Assembly: GCF_049844995.1 (NCBI RefSeq) | Contig: NZ_JBNCMC010000005.1 | Coordinates: 1 to 64,000, forward strand | Direction: 5' to 3' | Source: Luteimicrobium sp049844995 | GTDB lineage: Bacteria > Actinomycetota > Actinomycetes > Actinomycetales > Cellulomonadaceae | Length of the DNA stretch: 64,000 nt | Made by a program: the position numbers and the translations under genes | The notes under the pieces: generated by a model | What the model was told of the DNA's origin: nothing | The model's database searches: none | Seen by the model: only the letters and a program-made list of their open reading frames with translations | Shown: positions 50,213-58,950 of the stretch, piece after piece | How positions within the stretch are numbered: the stretch's first letter is position 1 | How the letters are laid out: each line of letters begins with the position of its first letter

Positions 50213-50644
50213 GTGAGGTCGGTGACGAACACGGTCCCGGGCGGCATCCCCGCCGTACCCGTGCCACCCGGCGAGGTGTACGAGGCCGCCACGGTGCGCC
50301 CGTACGCCGTCACGGGCGGCCGCGTGCGCTCGGCGACGTCGGACCTGCCGCTCGAGGCGCTCGTCGAGGTGATGCCGGGCGCGGTGAACGGCTACGGCCT
50401 GCCGCCCGAGAAGCGCGCGATCCTCCAGCACGCCGCTCACAACTACGTCTCGGTCGCGGAGCTCTCCGCGCTCCTGCGCCTGCCCCTCGGCGTCGTCCGC
50501 ATCCTCGTCGCGGACCTGTCCGACGAGGGCTACGTCACCGTCCACACGTCCGCCCCCGTCAACGTCCACACCGGCCACGGCCACAACCCGGGCCTGTCGC
50601 TGAGCGTCCTGGAGAGTGTTCTCAATGGCATTTCCTCCCTCTGA
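50213..50644 (+). CDS. cvnC: Conservon DUF742 protein CvnC
   Basis: This 143-residue DUF742 protein has the conserved winged-helix-like part VRPYAVTGGRVRS, then HNYVSVAELSALLRLPLGVVRILVADL. It always lies between CvnB and CvnD in conservons. An alternative start, GTG 50222, has somewhat better spacing from GAGG. Its end overlaps the cvnD start by 20 bp. Confidence 0.93.
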   Translation: MRSVTNTVPGGIPAVPVPPGEVYEAATVRPYAVTGGRVRSATSDLPLEALVEVMPGAVNGYGLPPEKRAILQHAAHNYVSVAELSALLRLPLGVVRILVADLSDEGYVTVHTSAPVNVHTGHGHNPGLSLSVLESVLNGISSL

Positions 50645-51419
50645 GTCCGCGCCGTCCGGCGCGCCCGTGCGGACCTCGGTCGGCGTCGGGGGTGGGTCCG
50701 GCGCGTCGTTCGCCGGGCAGCCCGTCGCGACGCAGCCCGCGCCGCCCGTGCTCCGTGGCGTCCCGAACGAGAGCGGCCCGACAGGCCAGCCCGCCCCGGC
50801 CGCCGCCCACGACGGTTCGCAGGGCACCGCGGCCGAGGTCGGCCGCGCCGCCCCGACCGTCGTGAAGATCGTCGTCGCGGGCGGGTTCGCCGTCGGCAAG
50901 ACGACGTTCATCGGGTCGATCTCCGACGTCGAGCCCCTCAACACCGAGGCCGCGATGACGGAGCACTCGGTCGGCGTCGACGACGCCGGGGGCGTGAGCG
51001 ACCGCAAGACCACCACGACCGTCGCCATGGACTTCGGCCGCGTGGCCCTTCCGGGCAACCTGTGGCTGTACCTGTTCGGGACGCCCGGCCAGGACCGCTT
51101 CCTCTTCATGTGGGACGACCTGGTGCGCGGCGCGATCGGCGCCGTCGTGCTCGTCGACACCGAGCGCCTGGACCAGTGCTTCCCGGCGATCGACTACTTC
51201 GAGTCGCGCGGCATCCCGTTCGTCGTGGGCGTGAACTGCTTCGACGGCGTCGCCAAGCACCGCCTCGAGGACGTCCGCGAGGCCCTGCAGATCGGCGGCC
51301 ACGTGCCGATGCTCTACACCGACGCGCGCTCGCGCGCCGCGACCAAGCAGACGCTGGTCGCGCTCGTGCAGCTCGCCATGCAGCAGCTCCGCGCCCAGCA
51401 GGGCGCCGCGGCGCAGTAG
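50625..51419 (+). CDS. cvnD: Conservon GTPase CvnD
   Basis: This 264-residue small GTPase has P-loop GGFAVGKTTFIGSIS (about residues 83-97), switch-region DFGRV, and the G3 box GTPGQDRF. NCFD stands in for NKxD. An unusually long ~75-residue Pro/Ala-rich N-terminal segment precedes the P-loop. It is the output GTPase of the conservon complex at the membrane. ATG 50625 is preferred to GTG 50616 by spacing from GGAGAG. A hairpin terminator follows at 51438-51463. Confidence 0.94.
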   Translation: MAFPPSESAPSGAPVRTSVGVGGGSGASFAGQPVATQPAPPVLRGVPNESGPTGQPAPAAAHDGSQGTAAEVGRAAPTVVKIVVAGGFAVGKTTFIGSISDVEPLNTEAAMTEHSVGVDDAGGVSDRKTTTTVAMDFGRVALPGNLWLYLFGTPGQDRFLFMWDDLVRGAIGAVVLVDTERLDQCFPAIDYFESRGIPFVVGVNCFDGVAKHRLEDVREALQIGGHVPMLYTDARSRAATKQTLVALVQLAMQQLRAQQGAAAQ

Positions 51420-51437
51420 CGTCCCGCCCGACGCCGG

Positions 51438-51463
51438 CCCTCACCTCCCTCCGGAGGTGGGGG
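51438..51463 (+). terminator. Terminator of the conservon operon
   Basis: CCCTCACCTCC (51438-51448) pairs with GGAGGTGGGGG (51453-51463) around a CTCC loop, with one T-G pair, 18 bp after the cvnD stop. Confidence 0.65.
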
Positions 51464-51585
51464 CTGTCGTCGTCCCCGGTCGTCTCGCGGGTGGCGGGCC
51501 CGCAGGCGGGGTCCGGCTTGCGCGTCGCGCGGTGGCGGACCGGTGTCGTGCGCATGGAAGAATGGCGGCGCGCGCTCCGGCGCGA

Positions 51586-51670
51586 GGAGGGTTGACAGAG
51601 CGGCCTAATGTGACGGTCTTGAAAACCGTTGTCCCGCAAGGGACCGGGGGTTCGAATCCCTCACCCTCCG
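51586..51670 (+). tRNA. tRNA-Ser (anticodon TGA)
   Basis: This is an 85-base class II tRNA. The 7-bp acceptor stem is GGAGGGT (51586-51592) with ACCCTCC (51663-51669), the anticodon loop is CTTGAAA with TGA at 51620-51622, a long variable arm follows (about 51629-51645) and the TTCGAAT T-loop is at 51651-51657. The CCA end is not encoded. Confidence 0.97.
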
Positions 51671-51687
51671 CTCCCTGCGGCCCGTGC

Positions 51688-52443
51688 TCAGTGCACGGAG
51701 AACCCGCCGTCGACGGCGATGGCCTGCCCGGTGACGTACGCAGACGCGGGGCTCGCGAGGAACACGGCGGGCCCGGCGAAGTCCTCCGGGAGGCCGTTCC
51801 TGCCGACGAGCGTGCGTGCCGCGAGGGCCTTGACGGCGGCGGGGTCGGAGCCGAGCCGCTCGTTGAGCGGCGTCAGCACGAACCCGGGGACCAGCACGTT
51901 CGCCGTGACGCCGTGCGCTGACCACGCCTCGGCCTGCGACCGCGCCAGCCCCTCCAGGCCGGCCTTCGAGACGCCGTAGGCGCCGCTCGCAGCAAAGGCG
52001 CGGTGAGCCTGCTGCGAGCTGATGTGGATCAGCCTCCCGAACCCGCGCTGCGCCATCCCGGGTGCGAGGCGCTGGCCGAGGACGAAGGGCGCGTCGAGAT
52101 TGACTGCCATCGTCGCGTCCCAGGTGGCGTCGTCGAGCTCGGCCATGGGCGGGCGCAGGTTGATGCCGGCGGAGCTCACGAGGACGTCCACGTCGCCGAC
52201 GGAGTCGGCCAGCGCATGCGCACCGGGGCGGGTCGCCAGGTCCGCCACGACCCCGTCGGCAGACCCGCCGCCGACCCGGATCGCGGCTACCGTGGCGTCG
52301 ATGGTGGCACGGGTCCGCGCGGCCACGACGACGTGCGCCCCCGCCGCTGCGAGCGCGACGGCGATCGCGCGTCCGATGCCCGAGCTCCCGCCCGTCACCA
52401 GGGCGGTACGGTCACGGAGCCTGAACAGGTTCTCCAGCTGCAT
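51688..52443 (-). CDS. SDR-family oxidoreductase
   Basis: This 251-residue classical SDR has nucleotide loop TGGSSGIG (about 17-24), SSAG near 90, catalytic serine in HISSQQ, YGVSK, and C-terminal GQAIAVDGGFSVH. The overall pattern resembles gluconate 5-dehydrogenase-type reductases. A TAGCCT box lies six bases before the ATG. It is divergent from the gamma-glutamyltransferase-like gene. Confidence 0.92.
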   Translation of the reverse strand: MQLENLFRLRDRTALVTGGSSGIGRAIAVALAAAGAHVVVAARTRATIDATVAAIRVGGGSADGVVADLATRPGAHALADSVGDVDVLVSSAGINLRPPMAELDDATWDATMAVNLDAPFVLGQRLAPGMAQRGFGRLIHISSQQAHRAFAASGAYGVSKAGLEGLARSQAEAWSAHGVTANVLVPGFVLTPLNERLGSDPAAVKALAARTLVGRNGLPEDFAGPAVFLASPASAYVTGQAIAVDGGFSVH

Positions 52444-52517
52444 CGGGTCAGGCTATCCGGGGCGTTCAGCCTGGGGCACGGTCTCGGTCCGCCTGCCGCG
52501 GGTCTACTGTCGACCCC

Positions 52518-54095
52518 GTGACCAGCGCGTTCCCCACCGCCACCCGATACGCACCTCGCGGGATGGTGTGCACGGTCGACCACCTCGCCACCGCCGCCGG
52601 GGTCGACGTCCTCGCGGGCGGCGGCAACGCCGTTGACGCCGCGATCGCCGCGCACGCGGTGCTCGCCGTGACGGCGCCGCACCTGTGCGGCCTGGGCGGC
52701 GACCTGTTCGCGCTCGTCCACGGCGCGGGCGGCGCGCCGGCGGCGCTCGACGCGTCGGGCCGTGCCGGTTCGGGCGCCGACCCCGAGCGCCTGCGCGCCG
52801 AGGGCCGCACGTCCATGCCGTTCCACGGCGACATCCGGTCCGTCCCGGTGCCCGGGTGCGTCGACGGGGTGCTCGCGCTGCACGCGCGCTACGCGACGCG
52901 CGACCTCGCGGCCCTCGTCGCGCCGGCGGTGCGACTCGCCGAGGAGGGGTTCCCGGCGTCCCCGATCCTGGTCCGGCCGGCGTCGCGGCTCGAGGACGTC
53001 GAGGGGGCGGGCGACCTGTCGGCGGCGACGCGCCCGGGCGCCGTCGTGCGTCGGCCCGGGGTGGCGCGGACGCTGCGCGGGATCGCCGCGCACGGGCGGG
53101 ACGCGTTCTACGGCGGGGAGTTCGGGGCGGGCCTGCTGGCGCTCGGGGCGGTCGACGCGCGCGGCGGCGTGCGCCCCGAGTACGACGCGTCCGACCTCGC
53201 GCGGAACCTCGCCGACTGGGTGGCGCCGATCTCGACGCGGGCGTGGGGGCACACGCTGTGGAGCACGCCGCCCGCGTCGCAGGGGTACCTGCTGCTCCTC
53301 GCGGCCGAGATCGCGGACGGCCTCGACCTGCCCGACGACGCCGACGACCCCCTCTGGGCGCACCTCCTCGTCGAGGCGTCCCGGGCGGCCGGGCACGACC
53401 GGCTCGACGTCCTGCACGAGGGCGCGACGGCGCCGCTCGGCGAGGCGGACGCGCTGCGCGCCGAGATCGACCCCGCCCGCCGCACGCCGCGCTTCGACCC
53501 GCCGCAGCGCGACGGGGACACGACCTACCTGTGCGTCGTCGACGGCGACGGGCTGGCCGTCTCGCTCATCCAGTCGAACGCCGCGGGCTTCGGCAGCGGG
53601 CTGTTCGAGCCGAGCACGGGCATCAACCTCCAGAACCGCGGCGTCGGGTTCACCCTGCGCCCCGGTCATCCCGCGGAGTACGGACCCGGCCGCCGCCCGC
53701 CGCACACCCTCACCCCCGCGCTGGTGACGCGGCCGGACGGGTCGCTGCGCGCCGTCGTCGGGACCATGGGCGGCGACTCCCAGCCGCAGCTGCTGCTGCA
53801 GGTCCTCGCCCGCCTGCTCGCCGGCGGCGCGACCGCCGGGGAGGCGATCGGGGCGTCCCGCTGGCGCCTCGACAGCGGCGCCACGGGCTTCGACACCTGG
53901 GAGGACGCGGTGCGCGTCGAGGTGGAGCACGGCAGCCCGTGGGCCGACGGACTGCGTGAGCGCGGGCACGAGGTCGTCGAGGCGGCCGCCGGCGTCGGGT
54001 TCGGTCACGCCCACCTGATCGACGTCACCGACGAGGGCGTGCGCGCCGGCGCCGCGGACCCCCGCGCGGTCATCGGTGCGGCCTCCGGCGTCTGA
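52518..54095 (+). CDS. Gamma-glutamyltransferase family protein, cytoplasmic
   Basis: This 525-residue Ntn-hydrolase-type protein has the N-terminal family start VDHLATAAGVDVLAGGGNAVDAAIA and autoprocessing threonine in GDTTYLCVVD (about residue 335). The LIQSNAAGFGSGLFEPSTGINLQNRG and GGDSQPQLLLQVL blocks follow. It lacks a signal peptide, unlike secreted GGT, so its substrates may be other gamma-glutamyl or acyl compounds. TACTGT lies seven bases before the GTG. Confidence 0.9.
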   Translation: MTSAFPTATRYAPRGMVCTVDHLATAAGVDVLAGGGNAVDAAIAAHAVLAVTAPHLCGLGGDLFALVHGAGGAPAALDASGRAGSGADPERLRAEGRTSMPFHGDIRSVPVPGCVDGVLALHARYATRDLAALVAPAVRLAEEGFPASPILVRPASRLEDVEGAGDLSAATRPGAVVRRPGVARTLRGIAAHGRDAFYGGEFGAGLLALGAVDARGGVRPEYDASDLARNLADWVAPISTRAWGHTLWSTPPASQGYLLLLAAEIADGLDLPDDADDPLWAHLLVEASRAAGHDRLDVLHEGATAPLGEADALRAEIDPARRTPRFDPPQRDGDTTYLCVVDGDGLAVSLIQSNAAGFGSGLFEPSTGINLQNRGVGFTLRPGHPAEYGPGRRPPHTLTPALVTRPDGSLRAVVGTMGGDSQPQLLLQVLARLLAGGATAGEAIGASRWRLDSGATGFDTWEDAVRVEVEHGSPWADGLRERGHEVVEAAAGVGFGHAHLIDVTDEGVRAGAADPRAVIGAASGV

Positions 54096-54123
54096 CCTGG
54101 CCCCGACCCGGCATGCTGGGGGA

Positions 54124-54780
54124 GTGGTGGTCGAGCCGACGAGTCGTGACGGGGTCGTCGAGCTGGTCGTGGCCCGGGTGCTGGGGCTGGTCGGCCGGCA
54201 CGGCTCGGCGCAGGGCCGCGTCCGCGTGCTCGTCGACGGGCACCCGTCGACGGACCCGGAAGGCTGGGCGGACGCCCTGGTCGAGCCGCTCCGGGCCTCG
54301 GGTCATGCGGCGTTCCGGGTGGGCGCGGGGGCGTTCCTGCGCGCGGCGTCGCTCCGTCTCGAGCGCGGGCACGAGGACCCTGACGCCCTGTACGAGTCGT
54401 GGCTCGACGCGGCCGCGCTGGAGCGCGAGGTGCTGCGGCCCTTCGGTCCGGGCGGCTCGGGCCGGTTCACGCCGAGCCTCCGCGACCCGACGACGGACCG
54501 GCCCACCCGCGAGCCCGCGCGCGACGCCCCGCCCGGGTCCGTGCTCGTGCTCGACGGCGCCCTGCTCCTCGGCCAGGGGCTGCCGGCGGACCTGACGGTC
54601 CACCTCGCGGCACGCCCGGCGACGCTGCGCCGGCGTACTCCCGACGACGAGCGCTGGACCCTGCCCGCCTACGACCGCTACGAGCGCGAGGTGGGTCCCG
54701 CGGAGGAGGCGGACCTCGTCGTGCACGTGGACGACGCACGCCGCCCGGCGGTGCTGGACCGCACCACCGGGCGACGTTGA
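54124..54780 (+). CDS. Uridine-kinase-like protein with degenerate P-loop
   Basis: This 218-residue protein has the layout of actinobacterial uridine kinase-like proteins: RVRVLVDGHPSTDPEGWADAL at the Walker A position, a middle ESWLDAAALEREVLRPFGPGGSG, and VLVLDGALLLGQGL as Walker B. The P-loop lacks the canonical GKS/T (HPSTD), so kinase activity is doubtful. It begins about 28 bp after the gamma-glutamyltransferase gene and may be cotranscribed with it. Confidence 0.75.
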   Translation: MVVEPTSRDGVVELVVARVLGLVGRHGSAQGRVRVLVDGHPSTDPEGWADALVEPLRASGHAAFRVGAGAFLRAASLRLERGHEDPDALYESWLDAAALEREVLRPFGPGGSGRFTPSLRDPTTDRPTREPARDAPPGSVLVLDGALLLGQGLPADLTVHLAARPATLRRRTPDDERWTLPAYDRYEREVGPAEEADLVVHVDDARRPAVLDRTTGRR

Positions 54781-54789
54781 CGCCGGAGG

Positions 54790-57700
54790 TCACTGCGAGG
54801 GCAGGACCGACTTCGACAGCGACGGCCCGAACACCTGGCCGATCCTGCTGACGCCCAGCCCGCCCGCCGCGAGCACGGACGCCGCGTCGATCCGGACGCC
54901 GTCCTGGAGGGGGACGCTGAACCGGTGGCTCGTGCTGCGCCCGCCGACGACGGCCTCCACGGACACCGTCACGTCGACCTGCGCCCCGCCGGACACCACC
55001 TCGACGCCGCCGATGCCGGGCTTCGCGTTGATCTGCGCGGCCTGGCCGCCGGTGAGCGGGACGCCGTCGAGCGTGAGCCGGAGCGAGTCGCCGGTGACGC
55101 CGAGCTTCTGGTCGATGCGGAGGCTCGCCGCCTTGTCGTGCTGGGCGGTGACGCCGAGCACCGTCCGCGCGGTCCCGACGCCGCTCAGCGCGAGCGACGC
55201 GGTCTCGCCGGAGGCGACGGGCGCCGTCAGGTGGAGCTTCGAGAGTCCGTGCCGGACGGCGTAGTCGAGGCTGCCTGCCCGGACGGCCCGGACCTGGTGG
55301 ACGTAGTCGGACGAGGCGGCGGCGAGCTGGAGCGCCCCGAGCGCGGCCTGCGCCGTGGTGCCGAGCCGCGCGACGAGCTTCGGGTTGCTCACCACCTCGT
55401 GGACCGTCGCGTCGCCCAGGGTGCCGTGCACCGCGGGGTCCTGCGCGAGCGCGGCCGCGACCCGGCTGCGTGTGACCCCGCCGGCCGCGACCTGCTTGAG
55501 CGTGACCGAGCCGAGGACCACCCGGATCGGCGGCCGGACGCCGAGGGTGACGTCCCGCACGCTCGCCCGACGGCGCAGCCTGAGCTCGCCGACGACGGGT
55601 CGCGACTGCGCCGGGGTGCCGACGGTGCCGGTGACGACCGGTCCGACGACGGGCCCGGTGTGGATCGGGCCGGTGTGGACCGGGACGCCGTGCACGGGAC
55701 CGTCGTCGATCACCGGGCCCGTGCCGACGGGACGCAGCGCTGCGGCGCGGTCGACCGCGACCCGGGCGGCGTCGGACGCCCCGGCGCCCGGCACGAGCCG
55801 CCCGGCGTTGAACCCGTGGACCCCGAAGAAGAGGTCGTCGAGCGGGGCGCCCGCCGCCTCGAGCCGGCCCGCCCGCGACCCGAACGCGTCGAGGTCGTTG
55901 CCCTGCGCGTCGGTGAGCGAGACGGTCTCGGCGTCGGACCCGAGGATCAGGACGGTGCCCGCCAGGATCAGCAGGATCGCGTCCCACACCGGCGTGTGCT
56001 CGCGCGAGCTGAGCAGGTGGAACGGCATGTAGTGCAGCCGGCCGCCGCTCGACGACGTGCCGTCGTAGGTGGCCCCGGCGCCGGCGTAGTGGAACGTGTT
56101 GGCGTTCGGGTCCACCTGGAGGGTGCGGCTCGTGCTGGGGAAGTTCGGGTCGTGGACCGTGATGGTCCACGGGCTCGTCGACGTGTCCCAGCCGATGGGC
56201 CGGATGCAGTGCGGCGCCCCGCTGAAGTCGGCGTTCTGGGCGAGGCAGAGCACGGGGTCGTCCCCGCGGGCGGCAGCCGCCTGGGTCTCGAGGAACACGG
56301 CCTTGGGGTCGTGGGTGCGACCCGAGACGAACTGGTCGACGAACCACCAGATCGGCGCGGAGCCCACCTGGTACTGGTGCTTGACGTTGAACGTCTGGCG
56401 CAGCTGGTCCCAGTCGCGGAAGCGCGAGAGCGGCAGGCTGAACGCGCTCTGCCCCTTGTCCGCGTAGATCGACTCGAGGCTCATCCCGAAGCAGTTCCCG
56501 CCCCGGGCGAGGCCGTCGACCACGAGCGCGTAGAAGAGCCGGTCGAGGTCGTCGTCGAGGTCCCACCACTCGGGGTCGGAGTCGACGTCGCTGAACGCGG
56601 TCGCGTAGTCGGTGAACGCGATGTCCTGCGTGCCCTTGTTCTGCACCGCCCACCAGTGGTCGTTCGGGGCGAAGCCCCCGGGGGGCGGCGTCGGCTGCAC
56701 GGACAGCACGATGTCGTTGATGTTCGAGAAGTGCCCGGAGTGGAGTACACCCCCGGACTCGCGCAGGCCCCAGCCGTTCGCCATCGTGAGCTGCGTGGTC
56801 CACGTGCCGAGGTGGTCGTCGCCGCCGCCGAACGGGGCGCCGTCGTCCGAGTCCCAGACGTCGATCGTGACGGTGAGGACCTGGTCGGCGCGGTTCGTCG
56901 TGATGCCGCCCTGGGCGGGCAGGCGCAGGTTCGGCTGGACGACGTTGTGGTCGTCGGAGTCGCCCGACGCGGGCCACCGCTGGTTGACGATCATCGCCGC
57001 GCCGTCGGCCACCATGGCCCGCAGGTAGACGTCGTTCTGGCCCATGAAGAGCCCCTCGGACTCCACGGTGTTCACCGTGCTGAGGAACAGCGAGAACGAG
57101 GTCGCCACGATCATCCCGTCGAACGTCCCGAACCACAGCAGGCTGCCGTTCTGGAACGTGTTGAACCGGGCCGGCGCGGGTGCGCCGGGGATGTCGCCCT
57201 CGTCCGACGTCGGGAAGCCGAGCTGGCCGCCGGGGCCGCCGAGGTCGCGGTACTTGCGCCGGATGTCGCCGTGCACCTCGAACGCGCCCGTCGCGCCGGA
57301 CCAGTAGATCGTGCAGTTCTCCAGCTCGTTGTACCGGCCGAGCGCGGTGCCGTCGCGCACGACGTCGCTCTCGTCGGTGAGCGGGAAGCCCCACGTGCCC
57401 GTGGCGCCCGTCGCGAGGAAGTGGCCGAGGATCGCGCCGTGCAGCTCGTGGGCCACGCTCGCCCCGGCCCTGAGGTACAGCCGCGCGTTCTGGAAGACCT
57501 GCTCGAGGCCGCCGGGGACGGCGTCGGCGAACGCGGTCGGGAAGCCGAGACCCGCGGCCTCGTTCAGCCGCTCGTAGCTCAGGTACAGGTGCCCGACGAC
57601 GGGGAACGCCCCGGTCCCCGCCGACCAGTAGATCCCGCCCGACGTGAACAGGGACTTGCGGCCACCGGCCGCCCGGCTGTTCGTCTCGTCGCTGACGAGC

Positions 57701-58569
57701 GCGCCGAGCGGGGCCGTGTCGGCGAGAGCCGCGTAGAGCTGCCAGATCGCGCCGTGCATCTCGAACGCGACGCCCGCGTCCTCCGAGTACATGAGCAAGC
57801 CGTTCTGGAACGCCTGCGTCGAGGCGCCGATCGCGGCCGACCAGGTGATGGGTGACCGGGGATCGCCCAGGTCGAGGCCCGCGAGCACGAGCGACTCGTC
57901 CTTGTAGCTCAGGTACCACTCGGGGGCCGTGCGCCGCGCGTCGAGGAGCGCCTCGAGGTCGGCGGGGACGTCGTCGGACCAGCGGACGGCCGCCAGGGCG
58001 CCGCCGAAGTGCGAGCCGCCCTGCGCGTCGGTGCCGAGGAACAGCGAGCCGGCCGCGGCGACCGTGACGGCCCCGTTCGGGAACGCGTGCACCGCCTGGA
58101 GCGCCCCGTCGACGTACACCCCGATCGTGTCGGTGTCGTACGCGAGGGCGACGACGTGCCAGGTCCCCGGCGCGATCGCCGTCGCGAACGTCGTGCTCGC
58201 GCCCTGCTTCGCGCCGGCCGCGGGAGTCACCCGCCCGACGACGGCGACGCCGGTGGGCGTGCCGACCGAGCGCTCGACCGTGAGCGAGAACGGCAGCAGC
58301 GTGGACGCGAGGACGGTCTGGGCGCTCGCGGGGAGCGCGTCGACCTTGAGGGCGACCTGGACCGTGAACCGGGCGGCGTCGGGCGTCAGGCCGGCGAGGT
58401 CGACCTTCGCCTTGCCGGCGGTGCCGAGGTCGAGCGCCTTGGGGAAGTTCCCGAGCGCCGTGTGCCCGGGACCGGCGACGACCGTGACGCCGGTGAAGGT
58501 GGCGGCTCGTGAGCCGCCGGGGTTGTGGACCTTCGCGCGGTCCAGCGTGTAGTCGATGAGCGCGGACAT
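54790..58569 (-). CDS. 1259-aa LGFP-repeat protein with Cys-His-Asp peptidase-like core
   Basis: Residues about 1-215 form a LamG/concanavalin-like domain. Residues about 230-500 hold LGFP-type repeats (LGFPTAF, WGFPLTDES, LGFPTSDEG with aromatic GGIYWSAGTGAF-like turns), as in actinobacterial wall-binding proteins. A papain- or transglutaminase-like core follows: GGNCFGMSL with Cys693, HCIRPIGWD with His787, and HDPNFP with Asp807. The C-terminal ~350 residues are beta-rich, with a Pro/Gly-rich linker. There is no signal peptide and only one weak hydrophobic stretch, so its export route is unclear. GAGGG precedes the ATG. Possible roles are toxin, effector or wall-active enzyme. Confidence 0.7.
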   Translation of the reverse strand: MSALIDYTLDRAKVHNPGGSRAATFTGVTVVAGPGHTALGNFPKALDLGTAGKAKVDLAGLTPDAARFTVQVALKVDALPASAQTVLASTLLPFSLTVERSVGTPTGVAVVGRVTPAAGAKQGASTTFATAIAPGTWHVVALAYDTDTIGVYVDGALQAVHAFPNGAVTVAAAGSLFLGTDAQGGSHFGGALAAVRWSDDVPADLEALLDARRTAPEWYLSYKDESLVLAGLDLGDPRSPITWSAAIGASTQAFQNGLLMYSEDAGVAFEMHGAIWQLYAALADTAPLGALVSDETNSRAAGGRKSLFTSGGIYWSAGTGAFPVVGHLYLSYERLNEAAGLGFPTAFADAVPGGLEQVFQNARLYLRAGASVAHELHGAILGHFLATGATGTWGFPLTDESDVVRDGTALGRYNELENCTIYWSGATGAFEVHGDIRRKYRDLGGPGGQLGFPTSDEGDIPGAPAPARFNTFQNGSLLWFGTFDGMIVATSFSLFLSTVNTVESEGLFMGQNDVYLRAMVADGAAMIVNQRWPASGDSDDHNVVQPNLRLPAQGGITTNRADQVLTVTIDVWDSDDGAPFGGGDDHLGTWTTQLTMANGWGLRESGGVLHSGHFSNINDIVLSVQPTPPPGGFAPNDHWWAVQNKGTQDIAFTDYATAFSDVDSDPEWWDLDDDLDRLFYALVVDGLARGGNCFGMSLESIYADKGQSAFSLPLSRFRDWDQLRQTFNVKHQYQVGSAPIWWFVDQFVSGRTHDPKAVFLETQAAAARGDDPVLCLAQNADFSGAPHCIRPIGWDTSTSPWTITVHDPNFPSTSRTLQVDPNANTFHYAGAGATYDGTSSSGGRLHYMPFHLLSSREHTPVWDAILLILAGTVLILGSDAETVSLTDAQGNDLDAFGSRAGRLEAAGAPLDDLFFGVHGFNAGRLVPGAGASDAARVAVDRAAALRPVGTGPVIDDGPVHGVPVHTGPIHTGPVVGPVVTGTVGTPAQSRPVVGELRLRRRASVRDVTLGVRPPIRVVLGSVTLKQVAAGGVTRSRVAAALAQDPAVHGTLGDATVHEVVSNPKLVARLGTTAQAALGALQLAAASSDYVHQVRAVRAGSLDYAVRHGLSKLHLTAPVASGETASLALSGVGTARTVLGVTAQHDKAASLRIDQKLGVTGDSLRLTLDGVPLTGGQAAQINAKPGIGGVEVVSGGAQVDVTVSVEAVVGGRSTSHRFSVPLQDGVRIDAASVLAAGGLGVSRIGQVFGPSLSKSVLPSQ

Positions 58570-58800
58570 GGGATCCCTCGCGGGGTTGCCCGTCGGGTCC
58601 CCGCCGACAGGTCGGGCGCTGGTGCGCCCGGCATCGCGGGGAACGACCCCGGCGACCGTCCCCGTGATACGTGCTGCGCCGCGCGTCGGCGGGTGAGTTT
58701 TGCTCCGGGGCGGCCACCACGGGTAGCCTGGCGTCGCCTGGTCCGTAGCCGTGCCGCCCTGGGACTCGTCCCGCGGGTGGTACGGAACCGCGATCGGCGA

Positions 58801-58889
58801 GGAGACGTCGCATAGTCAGGTCTAGTGCGCCACCCTGCTAAGGTGGTAACGGGGCAACCCGTTCGAGGGTTCAAATCCCTCCGTCTCCG
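58801..58889 (+). tRNA. tRNA-Ser (anticodon GCT)
   Basis: This is an 89-base class II tRNA. The acceptor stem is GGAGACG (58801-58807) with CGTCTCC (58882-58888), the anticodon loop is CTGCTAA with GCT at 58837-58839, a long variable arm follows, and the T-loop is TTCAAAT. The CCA end is not encoded. It reads AGC and AGU codons. Confidence 0.97.
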
Positions 58890-58916
58890 CTCAAGAAGCG
58901 GTCAAGGCTTCCGAGA

Positions 58917-58950
58917 GGGCCCGGTCAGGCATCGCCTGCCCGGGCCTTTT
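58917..58950 (+). terminator. Rho-independent terminator of tRNA-Ser(GCT)
   Basis: GGCCCGG (58918-58924) pairs with CCGGGCC (58940-58946) and the inner CAGGC with GCCTG, followed by TTTT (58947-58950). It overlaps the 3' end of the convergent exporter gene. Confidence 0.85.

Noticed and set aside
54925..57855. Long plus-strand open frame opposite the LGFP-repeat protein
   Set aside because: It has no domain and biased composition. The minus strand carries recognisable LGFP repeats and a peptidase-like core.
51586..58889. Serine tRNA genes as ends of an integrated element
   Set aside because: I found no duplicated tRNA 3' end, integrase or phage gene between or beside them.
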